From contig NC_087066.1 of NCBI RefSeq assembly GCF_963678635.1, positions 19,117,877 to 19,179,995 on the forward strand: a stretch of DNA of 62,119 nt, in the 5' to 3' direction. How positions within the stretch are numbered: the first letter of the stretch is position 1; each line of letters opens with the position of its first letter. This stretch comes from Symsagittifera roscoffensis. Taxonomy: Eukaryota > Xenacoelomorpha > Acoela > Convolutidae. Below, piece by piece: positions 22,927 through 33,909 of the stretch. The position numbers and the translations under genes were made by a program. Below the pieces are notes generated by a model, which worked only from the letters and a program-made list of their open reading frames with translations, did not search any database and was not told the origin of the DNA.

Positions 22927-23619
22927 ATTATGTATTTAAATTTCCCTAGTTTTTCTATGAACCCGAAAGTACGTTTTAAAGTCCACTAAATTCTCATAAT
23001 GAGGTTGAAGTCATTTTTTTGACCCATTTCATTGGAATTAAATAATTTTCATACACTTATTTTCCAAAACATTAAGTTTTTTATTAACTTGTCTATCTGA
23101 TTTGATGTATTTTGTAGAACCAAATTTTTTTTCCCGTTCTCCAGGGGAAAAACATGGTGTACTTTAATTTACTTTTATTGTCCTTTGGAATTTTTCCGGT
23201 TAAGGAGATGGTTGTGATCTGATTTTGTGTTCACTTACTTGTTTAGTTTTAAGAAGTCTGACCTTGAGTGTAAACCACTCCGTTGGAAGGCAGATTGTCA
23301 AATTTCAATTAATGTTCTAACCTTAAGTGTTTCACTTATGTTGAAGTTTTTCTTGTTTCTTTTAAATGTTCTATTTGTAGCATTAAAACATTTTATCAAC
23401 ACCTAAACTAATTGAGCAGTTTTTGAGCGGCTTTTGAAAATTTTGAGCTGTTTATGTTTGATATTTTCAGAAACGTAATCATAAGTGACATAACTTTTGT
23501 AACTTGAAGCTTTTCATGTCAACTTTCGTTATTTTGGGTAAAATGAAGGTCGGATATTTTAGAGTTGATTGCGCTTGCCAAGCAACAAAGACGAGTTTTT
23601 AAAAAAATATATATCCCGA

Positions 23620-23670
23620 AATGCAGATTTCTTTCACGGCAAACGCAACCCCGTGAAACAAATCTGCATT
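23620..23670. repeat. Near-perfect hairpin just upstream of the 5' LTR
   Basis: ATGCAGATTTCTTTCACGG and CCGTGAAACAAATCTGCAT form a 19-bp stem with one mismatch around an 11-12-base loop. It ends nine bases before the first LTR. It could be the tail of an older element into which the LTR element inserted. Confidence 0.7.
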
Positions 23671-23678
23671 TATTTTAT

Positions 23679-24026
23679 TGATAAAACTATCTCTGTAAAT
23701 TATTTCTAACAAACCAATCATTATCCATAAATAACTCTTAATATGAATTGTATAACTCAAACTATTCATAGTTTCAGCAACAGAACAGAATAAAAATAAT
23801 CCAGCAAACAGTCGTTCTCCTTCAGAACAGTTCCTGATAGCTTATCTCGCAAATACCAGTATACACTAGATATATGGAGACTAGGAGATATAAGAGTAAG
23901 ATTATGATCGGCTTCAGACTAAGAAGTTTCACAAATTGATCCGGCCAAAAATAAGATAGCGTGACGAACAGACGATGTACCGTATCTGAAATCACTCTAT
24001 GAGTGATTCACCCCAAAAATAAACTC
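23679..24026 (+). repeat. 5' LTR (about 348 bp)
   Basis: It starts TGATAAAACTATCTCTGTAA and ends near ACCCCAAAAATAAACTC. The best conserved part with the 3' copy is AACTATTCATAGTTTCAGCAAC and AATCCAGCAAACAGTCGTTCT, then GATAGCTTATCTCGCAAATA. Exact ends are uncertain by a few bases because no target duplication is clear. Confidence 0.75.
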
Positions 24027-24029
24027 GTC

Positions 24030-24046
24030 TGGTGCGACCAATAGTC
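24030..24046 (+). promoter_or_regulatory. Possible primer-binding site
   Basis: TGGTGCGACCAATAGTC begins three bases after the 5' LTR. A TGG start matches the CCA end of a tRNA primer. I cannot name the tRNA from the sequence alone. Confidence 0.4.
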
Positions 24047-24760
24047 TCGTTCAAGACTTGAAAAAAATTAGATTTAGCAAAATCAAAATAGGGAAAAGAT
24101 CAAAAACACATCACAAATTGTTCGATAGTATTGCAAACTTAATGAGTATATCTGTACGTATCATTAAGTCTAACCAATACAACCAAACGATACAACTTAC
24201 ACCAGGTCAAAACCGAAACAGTAGGGCGAGCCCATATATCGTGAAACGAAATGACGCAGATCGCAACAAATATTTCCCCGTAAATTTCTCAATGCATTAG
24301 ATTTTCATTCATTAACATGAATTGAAAATTACTTGGAGCAGAAGATTCATTTCCAAATCATATACCTCTCAGAGATATATGACCGTATCATATATCACAA
24401 AAAATTGACTGAAAACAAAAGATACAAATATTGTTCTTTTTCAACAAATCTGCAGTAACTTCGAAACTCTTGTAAAAATAAAAATAAATGAATAAAAAAT
24501 AAAAAACAATTACATTAGTAAATTAATTTAAAATTAGTTTTAAAATTTTAATTTTTTTTTCACTCGCACAATCCAGCCTCCTCGTTCTTCCCTCTAAAAC
24601 ATAAGCATAATCACTCAAAATTTAATATCATTCAAATCACTAATCCTTAAATGAACCCTTTCTTAAATTAATAATTTTTTCCAAAAAACTTCAACCTTAC
24701 CTTAAAATATTGTCAAGGCCTATCCTTGTTTTGTAACTACCTAAATTTTCTTTGAGCCAG

Positions 24761-24925
24761 ATGATCAAGGCTTTCTTTGGATCTTTTATTTTGAACTTAA
24801 TTCTAAATTTTATTTCGGTGAAAAATAGTTGATCATCAAGGCTTTCCTTGGATCTTGAATTTTTATCTTAATTCTAAATTTTAACTCTATTAAAAATAGT
24901 TGACCATCAAGGTTTTCCTTGGATC
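24761..24925. repeat. ~70-bp tandem repeat, 2.3 copies
   Basis: The unit starts at ATCAAGGCTTTC(T/C)TTGGATC and includes TTAATTCTAAATTTTA and GTGAAAAATAGTTGA; starts fall near 24764, 24835 and 24905. It lies in the non-coding leader of the LTR element. Confidence 0.75.
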
Positions 24926-25774
24926 AATCAGAACAATTTTGTTCTCCCCACCTCCTAACAAAGTTTTCTAATGACCATAAACGTCGATTCACTCTCCAAC
25001 CATTATCCACGACCCAAGACTTATAGTAAGTTTTGAATAAATAACCATTTTAATTATGATAAGCACTGAATAGTTTCGGTTACTCATCTACTCATCCCTC
25101 ACTTTAGTCCTTCCTCATAATTGACCCAGGCTTAAACATACTTAAAATAATTAAGATTTAAAATAGTATCTAAGGATCTAATTGTGTTCTGATTATACCT
25201 TAGTCTTGTGAATCGAGTTACTATTTCCAGCCCTGGATCATAAATCAATTCCTATGTAAGATTAAGTAAGTTTTTCCTAAAATATAACTTAATCGCCGAG
25301 AAAGTACAAAATCATTCTACCGAAGTGATATACTTTCTCTCCAAACCGTCCTCACTCGACAATCTATGCCCCAAGGTTAGAATAACCCTACAAAAATTGT
25401 AAGAACTAACAGTCAGGAAAAATGAAATTCTAACACTTATATCAAAAGATAATCAAGAAAACAAATAAACAATAATGCTTCGCATTTACCTAACCAAAAA
25501 CGAAAGATACAATCTTGTAATTACACCACTTAAACAAAAAAATACGATACAACAGATCAAAAAAAAAACAAGAAAGAAGGCAAAATTTAGAAAACAAAAA
25601 CAATTTATTTAACAAAGAAATTCCAAAACACGAAAAGCAGTTTCGGATTCTGACTCAACTACAAAACAAGAACTTCAAAATTTTGAGATTTAATCGACAA
25701 TAAAAGTAAGCCAATAAACGACCAAAAATATTTTTGGAATCAGAATCCACAACAGCATCATCTATAAAAGTTAA

Positions 25775-26485
25775 TTGCAGAATAAATATTCATACCTTCG
25801 TAAATCAGTAAAACTCTGTAATTGGAATCAACTAGTCAGGCATATTGAAAGTTACACATTAACTGTAATCCCACGCGAAAAGAGATTCAATATGATGAAA
25901 CCTTTGACGATGATTCTATGCTTCCCTTTGTCATACACCAACAGGCCGATCCTGCTAGATGACAAGTACAACTTTGCCATAATCTTATTATAAACAATAA
26001 TAAACAATTATGGAAACAGCCCGTGCAAACAAGTTTTTCCTGAGGTAAAAATAAAAAGACAAGTACTCGATCACTCTCTACCATGCATTAGTAATATCAC
26101 TTCACATTACGGTATATTCCCTATCGAAATTCTACCACAATCATCATCAAATCAACCACTAAACCGAATACAAACAGCTGATGTAGAATTAGACTTCTCA
26201 AAAGTTTCCACCGATTATATCAAAAACATACAACACCAAGAGTCACAAAAGAGCAAGTTCAAATTTCACAAGCGATGTTTTTCCATCATGCATAGCTATG
26301 TTTCTATATTAGAAAAAAATGACCTAATTAATGTATCTCCAACGCAAACGTCTCGACACGCAATAGAAAGACGTAAAATAAATCTTTTCTCACAATTTCT
26401 AGATTTAATTTGTAAAACACTCACTGATAATGAATTATCACAAATGAAAAAAATGGATCTACAAAGAATCCTAGCATGATTCATA
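25775..26485 (+). pseudogene. Unrecognised broken coding region in the LTR element
   Basis: A plus-strand frame opens at 25775 (72 codons to 25993). After a stop, the same kind of hydrophilic protein-like composition continues through a second open stretch that ends at 26477. Residue content is normal for a folded protein, with scattered Cys and a KCFSI/LPCIS-like Cys spacing, and it ends in a charged helix-like segment. No family was recognised. It leads directly into the first copy of the duplicated block at 26531. Confidence 0.4.
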
Positions 26486-26530
26486 ATAGATTATTTCCAA
26501 CACAATTTAGAATTAATCTCACAAGCAAGA

Positions 26531-28005
26531 AAAAATTGTATAAGTCAAAGTGTATAGTAGAAAAAAAAACTCAGGCTACCAAGAAATAATGTTTTTTGAT
26601 AGGAAAATTCAACTAGAAAAAGTACAATTAACACCAGACTTAAAAGACGAGACAATAATGTACGAAAACATTCGCTTACCTTGTAAGAAATATCAAGGAT
26701 ATTGTGATCCCAATACACGAACACAGGCAACCATAGTTTGGTTCCCTGAAGTCACAAGTACCTCATTCCAAGTTAAAATAATCACGCACGCAAGAGTGAT
26801 AAAGTTTGACAAAAAAACTCTTAGAATCTATACCTTTTATTAAGTTAAGCCCTGACCTAACAAGATCAAATTCAAATCAATATGAAAACATACATGGTAT
26901 TGAAAAAAAATTAACACATTTTCAAATCTACCCTGAAACTGAAGTAGCATGCAAATACCTCTAACCACTTTTCCGAACACAATACTCAGAAACTTTTGTC
27001 GGACACAAAAATGGTTTCGACATGGAAACAGGCAACATGCATGAACCAAATCAAAACAGTGAAGATGAAAACTCTTACATACCAGGAACGATTTTTAAAC
27101 AACAACAGAAATATTGAAGGAAAAAACCGTCCATAAAAAAACATAGTACAAGACTACAAGAACACATAGTTTGGCGCAATCCACTATTACATTCCCTCGA
27201 TATGAAATTAGAATACACCGATAAAAACAGATTTTTAAGAAATGTCACTCTCCAAATTAGAAACACTCCGTCATTTATGTTAATTAGAAAGAGTACAAAT
27301 ACTACGATTCCTCAACCGTTCCTTTTCTTATCCATCCAATCTCCAACGCCACGATTCCCTCATTTCAATTTCAGACCTCACCTCTTCCCCCCTATCCATT
27401 TTTTATTGTACCTCAATACGCATGGACTCAACCAGGTTTTAAAACCTTCTCTAATTTTAATATCCGATGTTGAAACCCCGAATGAAATCCTCGACTCTGA
27501 ACCCAGTCCCACTAATTTTTCCCAGCCACCTTTTCAGCCCATAACTCCTCTTATTCCTGTTGAACCCTCTCTTTCCCCTTCTTCGCACACTGACGCTACC
27601 CCTATTTTTCCTCTCTTTTAAGTATTGAACTCGATGTATCCAGCCCTTTCACTGACAATCAACTTGAGCACAATTTACATATATTTATTAATCACGAACA
27701 ACAAATTCATAACACAAACAATCAACTAACAATTCATCAACTAATCTATTCAGACTCCACCTCCAAATCCTTAACTCAATCTGTCCACCTTGCACCTTTA
27801 CGTGCTGGAGAGAGTTTATATGAAACGAAAAAAACCTAACGCCACACCACGCAATTTCTCATTAGTCACCCATGATTGTCCCGACTTTCTTCTCACCACC
27901 CATATCACACTAATACACCAGACTTCCCAATACGTGATCTACCATTCTTCCCTCATTACACCTAGTATAATGGAGTAAATGGTGTTCAACGCGCACAATA
28001 CGTAG
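26531..28005 (+). repeat. Internal duplication, copy 1 (1475 bp)
   Basis: It begins AAAAATTGTATAAGTCAAAG and ends CAACGCGCACAATACGTAG. It is nearly identical to 28332-29808, with about 20 single-base differences by eye and a one-base change in a poly-A run. It contains a broken frame of about 97 codons at 26550-26843 with a paired-Cys motif (PCKKYQGYC), a proline-rich frame at 27202-27621, and a further protein-like segment to its end. The end runs on in frame into the unique segment 28006-28331. Confidence 0.9.
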
Positions 28006-28331
28006 GAGATAAACTCACAGGAAAGATCTCTGAAAAGAAAGTACATTGTTCACACGTTTCAAAAGGAAACAAAAATAAACTCGACCACGAATTTTTTTAT
28101 CAAAGTAATGTAGAAAAACTATTACATCTTGACCCTAAAAATTGTGAAAACTAACTCAATTGTTTCAAAATAGCTACAAGCAAACATGAAAATTGTAAAC
28201 TAGTAAATTTCCAAGATTTTCCAGACTCTGCGCATCAAGCACAATTTCAACCCCATCAAGGTCACGTAAGATTAGACAATAAATTCCCATATCATGGCGC
28301 ACATGGACGTTTAACTTATGATTCACACGAC
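28006..28331 (+). pseudogene. Unique 326-bp coding-like segment between the copies
   Basis: It continues the reading frame at the end of copy 1 for about 50 codons to a TAA near 28153, then stays open to the start of copy 2. It is rich in Cys, His and Lys, with four Cys in about 100 codons. It looks like part of an extracellular or metal-binding domain, but no family was recognised. The segment has no counterpart after copy 2. Confidence 0.4.
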
Positions 28332-29808
28332 AAAAATTGTATAAGTCAAAGTGTATAGTAGAAAAAAAAAACTCAGGCTACCAAGAAATAATGTTTTTTG
28401 ATAGGAAAATTCAACTAGAAAAAGTACAATTAACACCAGACTTAAAAGACGAGACAATAATGTACGAAAACATTCGCTTACCTTGCAAGAAATATCAAGG
28501 ATATTGTGATCCCAATACACGAACACAGGCAACCATAGTTTGGTTCCCTGAAGTCACAAGTACCTCATTCCAAGTTAAAATAATCACGCACGCAAGAGTG
28601 ATAAAGTTTGACAAAAAAACTCTTAGAATCTATACCTTTTATTAAGTTAAGCCCTGACCTAACAAGATCAAATTCAAATCAATATGAAAACATACATGGT
28701 ATTGAAAAAAAATTAACACATTTTCAAATCTACCCTGAAACTGAAGTAGCATGCAAATACCTCTAACCACTTTTCCGAACACAATACTCAGAAACTTTTG
28801 TCGGACACAAAAATGGTTTCGACATGGAAACAGGCAACATGCATGAACCAAATCAAAACAGTGAAGATGAAAACTCTTACATACCAGGAACGATTTTTAA
28901 ACAACAACAGAAATATTGAAGGAAAAAACCGTCCATAAAAAAAACATAGTACAAGACTACAAGAACACATAGTTTGGCGCAATCCACTATTACATTCCCT
29001 CGATATGAAATAAGAATACACCGATAAAAACAGATTTTCAAGAAATGTCACTCTCCAAATTAGAAACACTCCGTCATTTATGTTAATTAGAAAGAGTACA
29101 AATACTACGATTCCTCAACCGTTCCTTTTCTTATCCATCCAATCTCCAACGCCACGATTCCCTCATTTCAATTTCAGACCTCACCTCTTCCCCCCTATCC
29201 ATTTTTTATTCTAACTCAATACGCATGGACTCAACCAGGTTTTAAAACCTTCTCTAATTTTAATATCCGATGTTGAAACCCCGAATGAAATCCTCGACTC
29301 TGAACCCAGTCCCACTAATTTTTCCCAGCCACCTTTTCAGCCCATAACTCCTCTTATTCCTGTTGAACCCTCTCTTTCCCCTTCTTCGCACACTGACGCT
29401 ACCCCTATTTTTCCTCTCTTTTAAGTATTGAACCCGATGTATCCAGCCCTTTCACTGACAATCAACTTGAGCACAATTTACATATATTTATTAATCACGA
29501 ACAACAAATTCATAACACAAACAATCAACTAACAATTCATCAACTAATCTATTCAGACTCCACCTCCAAATCCTTAACTCAATCTGTCCACCTTGCACCT
29601 TTACGTGCTGGAGAGAGTTTATATGAAACGAAAACAACCTAACGCCACACCACGCATTTTTTCATTAGTCACCCACGATCGTCCCGACTTTCTTCTCACC
29701 ACCCATATCACACTAACACACCAGACTTCCCAGTAAGTGATCTACCATTCTTCCCTCATTACACCTAGTATAATGGAGTAAATGGTGTTCAACGCGCACA
29801 ATACGTAG
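28332..29808 (+). repeat. Internal duplication, copy 2 (1477 bp)
   Basis: This is the second copy of the 26531-28005 block at an offset of about 1.8 kb. Differences include TTGCAAGAAA for TTGTAAGAAA, ATTCTAACTCAA for ATTGTACCTCAA and CACGATCGTCC for CATGATTGTCC. After its end the frame continues in a different sequence (29809 onward). Both copies carry inactivating changes, some shared and some private. Confidence 0.9.
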
Positions 29809-30630
29809 TTGAATATTCACTACTCCCAATATTTTCATGAACTTCCTTCTATAACTTTACTAATCCACTGAAAATACCTTTAAAGAATAACCCCTTTAAT
29901 AACGAATTTTATGACTCTCTCATTCAATCAGCAACTACCGCACTTCATCTAAACCATTTCACCGCCATAGGCTTAAATCAAACGCTAAACCGATTTATTG
30001 CACAAAAGCTAACAGATTTTCTTTTAACCACTATGACCACACTGTCATACGACGACGACCCTAATATCAACTCACAACTAACCGAGAAGTTTTTGATCAA
30101 ATCAGAATAAATTTTTCATCTTGATGGCACAAATAAGAAATTGGACCACATCATTGATCACGCACTAACAAATACTGAAGCTTACGAACCCTTCTTCAAC
30201 AAATTCAATCAATTTGCACTAACATTTATTTTTTGCACACCAAACGAAAGAGATATTCACTGCTCACCATCGCTATATGTTTATTAACTCAAAATTCAAA
30301 TCACCCTATTTCTTAAATTTCACTTATTGCATTAAATCTACTAACGTGCACGGCATCTTCCGTAATTATGACCCTATCCGACAGATGTAAATTTTTTGTC
30401 TCTTAACTAACACCTTCTCACTTGAAGACGCCCGTTCAGTCATCGTTCCCCACGATACTATTCATGCCATCGAAGTAGTCCTACTGGAAAACATACACAA
30501 ACTCAAATTTAACCACAAGGATTATAGTCTAATACAAATTTCAAATCTCGAATTTTCAGCTATTAGCGAAGAAGTAAATATCATCAGAGCGTTGAACTTC
30601 TTTGACCTTTGCTTCGCACTAAAAACATAA
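29809..30630 (+). pseudogene. Unrecognised decayed coding region, 3' part of LTR element
   Basis: A protein-like frame runs on from copy 2 with stops near 29838 and 30107, and contains NEFYDSLIQSATTALHLNHF and later HIIDHALTNTEAYEPFFNKF. Near 30240 the coding character shifts to another frame, which continues with one TAA (about 30388) to a final stop near 30630. Composition is helical and soluble, with little Cys. It does not resemble a reverse transcriptase, integrase or zinc-knuckle Gag that I know. Confidence 0.4.
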
Positions 30631-30995
30631 TAAGCAAGCTTGCTAAGCTTTTACTAATATCCGACATAATTAAAACTCACTTCCCCCTTGGATTTTTCCC
30701 GGACCCCGAATCTCGATAAGTTTATATTTTATTAATAAAACAAATGAATATTGATACTCAACATTTTTACACGTGTGTTTCACCTTTCCAGCCTAGATTT
30801 CACCCAGCAATCATTTAAAAGAATCAGAGAGAAAGCAAAAAATTTTCAAGTTTCAATTAATAACTCTAACTGTGTAATATAAATTATTCTGGTGCAATAA
30901 TGTTCAATATACACGAATAAATTGATAACTCTGTAGTAAAATTAAAATTCGAAGTAGTAAAATTATAAAAAGAAAGTGAACTTATGAGCACTAAC

Positions 30996-31135
30996 CTTTT
31001 GATGTGTGCTTCTTTAATAAAACTCAAATAATTGATATTCTTTCGCCCACAATTCACGCACTCCTTCCACACAATATGCAACGCGCCCTCATAGAATTTA
31101 AAGTATTGACCCAACATCGCAGGAAAGGTACTCAT
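30996..31135 (-). CDS. Candidate antisense first exon in the LTR element
   Basis: On the minus strand an ATG at 31135 opens 46 codons (STFPAMLGQYFKFYEGALHI, then WKECVNCGRKN) that end at a strong donor, ATCAAAAG/GTTAGTGC, at 30996/30995. About 400 bp upstream on the same strand is a CCAAT box (31533-31537), and the intervening sequence is GAGA-rich like a leader. No second exon was identified, so this could be chance or an antisense transcript unit of the element. Confidence 0.3.
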
Positions 31136-31576
31136 TGAAGACGAATAATGCCACTCGATGCTGATCTCACATACGATTCCTCTTCACTTGGCGCTTCACA
31201 CAGAAAGGTCAAACCCGTCCTCGCTATTCGATGAATAATTAAGAATTCACGTAATCTCGCTCTTTTTTAACGATATCAACACATCATTGCATAAATCTGA
31301 AACCTAACACGATTACTGAACACGATCCAAATACACGAAACCCATTTCTGAAAAACGAACGACTGTACTCCTTCTCTCGATTAAGACAACTACTCTATAA
31401 CACGAGCAACTGTTTCCTTCTCCTCATTCACGCTGCCACTGCATCAAACGAATCTACTCTAAGAATCAAAGAATCTCGCCATCCATCCTTCACTACAAAA
31501 AACATTAAAACTTTAAATTCTCTGAACCCCTGATTGGTGGAACCATTTTAAACTAGTATTTATATCCAATTATATT

Positions 31577-31925
31577 ATTGATAAAACGATCTCTGTAAAA
31601 TTTTCTAAATAAACAATTATGATCCATAATTAAAACTTACTATAAATTGTATAGCTGAAACTATTCATAGTTTCAGCAACGGAAAAGAATAAATATAATC
31701 CAGCAAACAGTCGTTCTTCTTCAAAACAGTTATTGATAGCTTATCTCGCAAATACCAGTATACACTAGATCTACTGAAACTAGGAGTTATACGAGTAAGA
31801 TTAAGATTGGTTTTAGACTAAAAAATTTCACGAATCTATCCGGCCGAAATTTAGATAGCGTGACGAAAAGACGGTGTAACTTATCTGTTAGTACTCTATG
31901 AGTGCGCCACCCCGGACTTAAACTC
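31577..31925 (+). repeat. 3' LTR (about 349 bp)
   Basis: This is the direct repeat of 23679-24026, starting TGATAAAACGATCTCTGTAA and ending CACCCCGGACTTAAACTC. The internal landmarks of the 5' copy are present in the same order. No obvious polypurine tract precedes it. Confidence 0.75.
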
Positions 31926-31929
31926 AATA

Positions 31930-32970
31930 CCTATCATTAATAAAAAGCTTTCTTGCTACAAGCTTAGCGGTATGAGAGGATTTTTTTGAGCGATCTTTGA
32001 GCGGATTGAGCTTAATTGGATATAAAAAAGCTCAAATCTTTCAAGTGATAAAGTTTGGTACATACGCTTTGTGATTGGATATCTCTGCTGTTTATAGACA
32101 GCTGTTCTGTTTAATATCACTTTACCAGTTGTTTTAAATTATATGAATTACTCGGTTACAGGTTTTCGCACTGACAAAAATGTTAATTTTTAGTAAGAAA
32201 TCAAAAAAAAACTTTATAAAATTTATTTGAAGGGATTCTAAATAAGAATAATTATTTTAAACATTTGTTTATTGTCTTTTTGATGAATTGACAGATGTTA
32301 ATACAATTTGAATGGACTTTCATGCATCTTTCCTTACAAGTTAAATACGGATTTTTTGGTATGTTCGTCTCTAAAATTAGGAATGATTTGTGCGAATCTC
32401 TTTAAAAATATAACTGTTGCAAATCGGGTTTTTCAGAACAAGGAGGTTCGCCTTAGAACTTAGCACAAGAAATATTGATTATGAAGAAGACTTTTGTATC
32501 AGTTTAGCTCACATTTGTCTTTGTTGTACTGCGAAAAGCCTATGACTGCAAAACTTTAACAGGTCGCCCATAAAATTAAGAATTTGCGTCAAAAAGCACT
32601 CGTCAAATGGCTGTAGTTTAATGGAAAACAAACAATGATTTTTCTTGTAACCAAAGTTTGGAGCAAACCTTATGATGAATACAAGATTTGAAACGTGAAA
32701 GGCTACAAAATTGAACATTTCACCAAACCAAAAAAAACTGACTTACATCGATTTTGGTAAGATTCGGATAAAGGTAAATACTAACTACCAAAAGGCATTC
32801 AAATCATTACGATTTTTTGCGGATAGATCATATTCGATCTATTTAGATTCCATTGCAGTTCCTAAGTTTGCTATGGTTTATCGGTTTCAATTGATTGAAA
32901 TTGATTTATTTTTAGTTTGTTTTCAGAATTTATACTTTTTTAAGAGTCACGAACGTAGTCAATACTCTTA
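31930..32970. other. Interval without supported features
   Basis: AT-rich sequence. Frames at 32509-32718 (-) and 32711-32998 (+) lack coding character, and the latter runs into a MITE. Confidence 0.5.
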
Positions 32971-32975
32971 TAGAG

Positions 32976-33361
32976 GTCTTAGTCAGGGGCGGATTTAATG
33001 GGAGGCGGGGGGACGCAGAGGTTTCTTCTACTCAGGGATTCCAACAACCCCTCGCCAACCGATTTGGTCTCTTATTTGGTATTATTTCATGACACCCATT
33101 TTTGGCAAGCATCCCTAAAAATTTTGTAAGGGCGTCTTCTTGGAGTGCGAGCCAAAAAAGCGCAATTTTGTTGCGTCAAAAATTTTCTATCAAAAAGGTC
33201 CAAAAACGGCAAATTTCTGCGCCGCTGGAAAAACTTTGGCAAATTAGGGTCTTTATTGTTTTCTGAGAACTCTCGGAAACTTGATTTGATTGACATAAAA
33301 TAAAGTCGACGGATATTTTGATTTTTTTAAAAAGAATATTAAACCCGCTACTGGTCTTGGT
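32976..33361. mobile_element. hAT-type MITE (32984-33353) with TSD
   Basis: It starts CAGGGGCGGATTTAATGGG and ends with an eroded AACCCGCTACTG. Flanking octamers GTCTTAGT (32976-32983) and GTCTTGGT (33354-33361) match at 7 of 8 positions. The interior CAGGGATTC and CATTTTTGGCAAGC blocks match the long-form copies. Confidence 0.8.
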
Positions 33362-33799
33362 GATTTTTTGTTTGTTTTTTTTTTCAGGAAAGTTTGTTTA
33401 AGTTTATTCATGCTAAAATCTGAATTTTTGAGGATTGACGCTTGATTTTTGCTCAAGTTCAGCTCATTTCGGTTGAAACCAAACTCCTCAATCGAACAGC
33501 CCAAGTGTAAAGGTATTGGAAAACGTGATCTACTTCTAGTTTTGATAGTGGTTTTTATTTTTCATTTCAGGTATCCCGGCGAAATAAAGAATTACATACA
33601 GACACCGGTTTCTCAAATTGGGTATAGTTTATCAAAAAAGAGACCAAAGAAACTGATCTTGAAATTCAAAGAGCTTTAAGGCCATATAATTTTATTTTTG
33701 AAATTTGAAAATTGAATTTTTTTTCGATTAAGTGTTTTTTAAATTTTCTTGCGTTCATGAATATTTTTCTACTGTCTTCTGTTGGCTATGTTTCTCAGT

Positions 33800-33906
33800 G
33801 CTATTCCTATCGAATGACAAGCTCATTCCAAGACAGATGCGACCAACATCAGGGCAATTGGGACCAAGTTTATGACTCTTCAGAATGTCCAGGTCGTTGC
33901 CGGTGA
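33800..33906 (+). CDS. Short Cys-rich terminal exon, CAP-tail-like (tentative)
   Basis: After a pyrimidine tract and TTTCTCAG, a 35-codon stretch ends at a stop: CYSYRMTSSFQDRCDQHQGN followed by a Trp and two more Cys pairs. The SFxDxC-x5-GxW-then-Cys spacing is like the tails of the two CAP proteins in this window (SFLDLC...GGSWKSC, TFLELC...GIWGSC). Read without splicing it is the end of a 64-codon frame from 33712 with a hydrophobic leader, so a small secreted peptide is the alternative. No upstream CAP exon was found nearby. Confidence 0.3.
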
Positions 33907-33909
33907 TAT

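Larger units (their letters stand above)
23679..31925 (+). mobile_element. Old LTR-bounded element, decayed, no visible pol
   Basis: Two direct repeats of about 350 bp (23679-24026 and 31577-31925) enclose 7.5 kb. A TGG-starting stretch right after the 5' LTR could be a primer-binding site. The interior has protein-like plus-strand stretches broken by stops and frameshifts (25775-26485, 26531-28331, 28332-30630). I see no YxDD reverse-transcriptase motif, no DTG/DSG protease site and no integrase signature. Several stretches are Cys-rich, as in extracellular proteins, and others are helical or proline-rich; none is assigned. LTR divergence of roughly 15% by eye indicates an old insertion. An internal 1.48 kb segment is duplicated. 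It could be a retrotransposon that lost pol, or a non-autonomous derivative carrying unfamiliar genes. Confidence 0.7.

Noticed and set aside
28788-29069. Minus-strand hydrophobic frame in the LTR element, and its twin near 26840-27266
   Set aside because: It is antisense to the better plus-strand coding stretches and rich in Phe/Leu/Cys as expected of a shadow.
25775-30630. Idea that the LTR element's Cys-rich frames are a viral envelope gene
   Set aside because: Cys content alone is not enough; no fusion-peptide, furin site or membrane anchor could be tied to one frame, so the function is left open.
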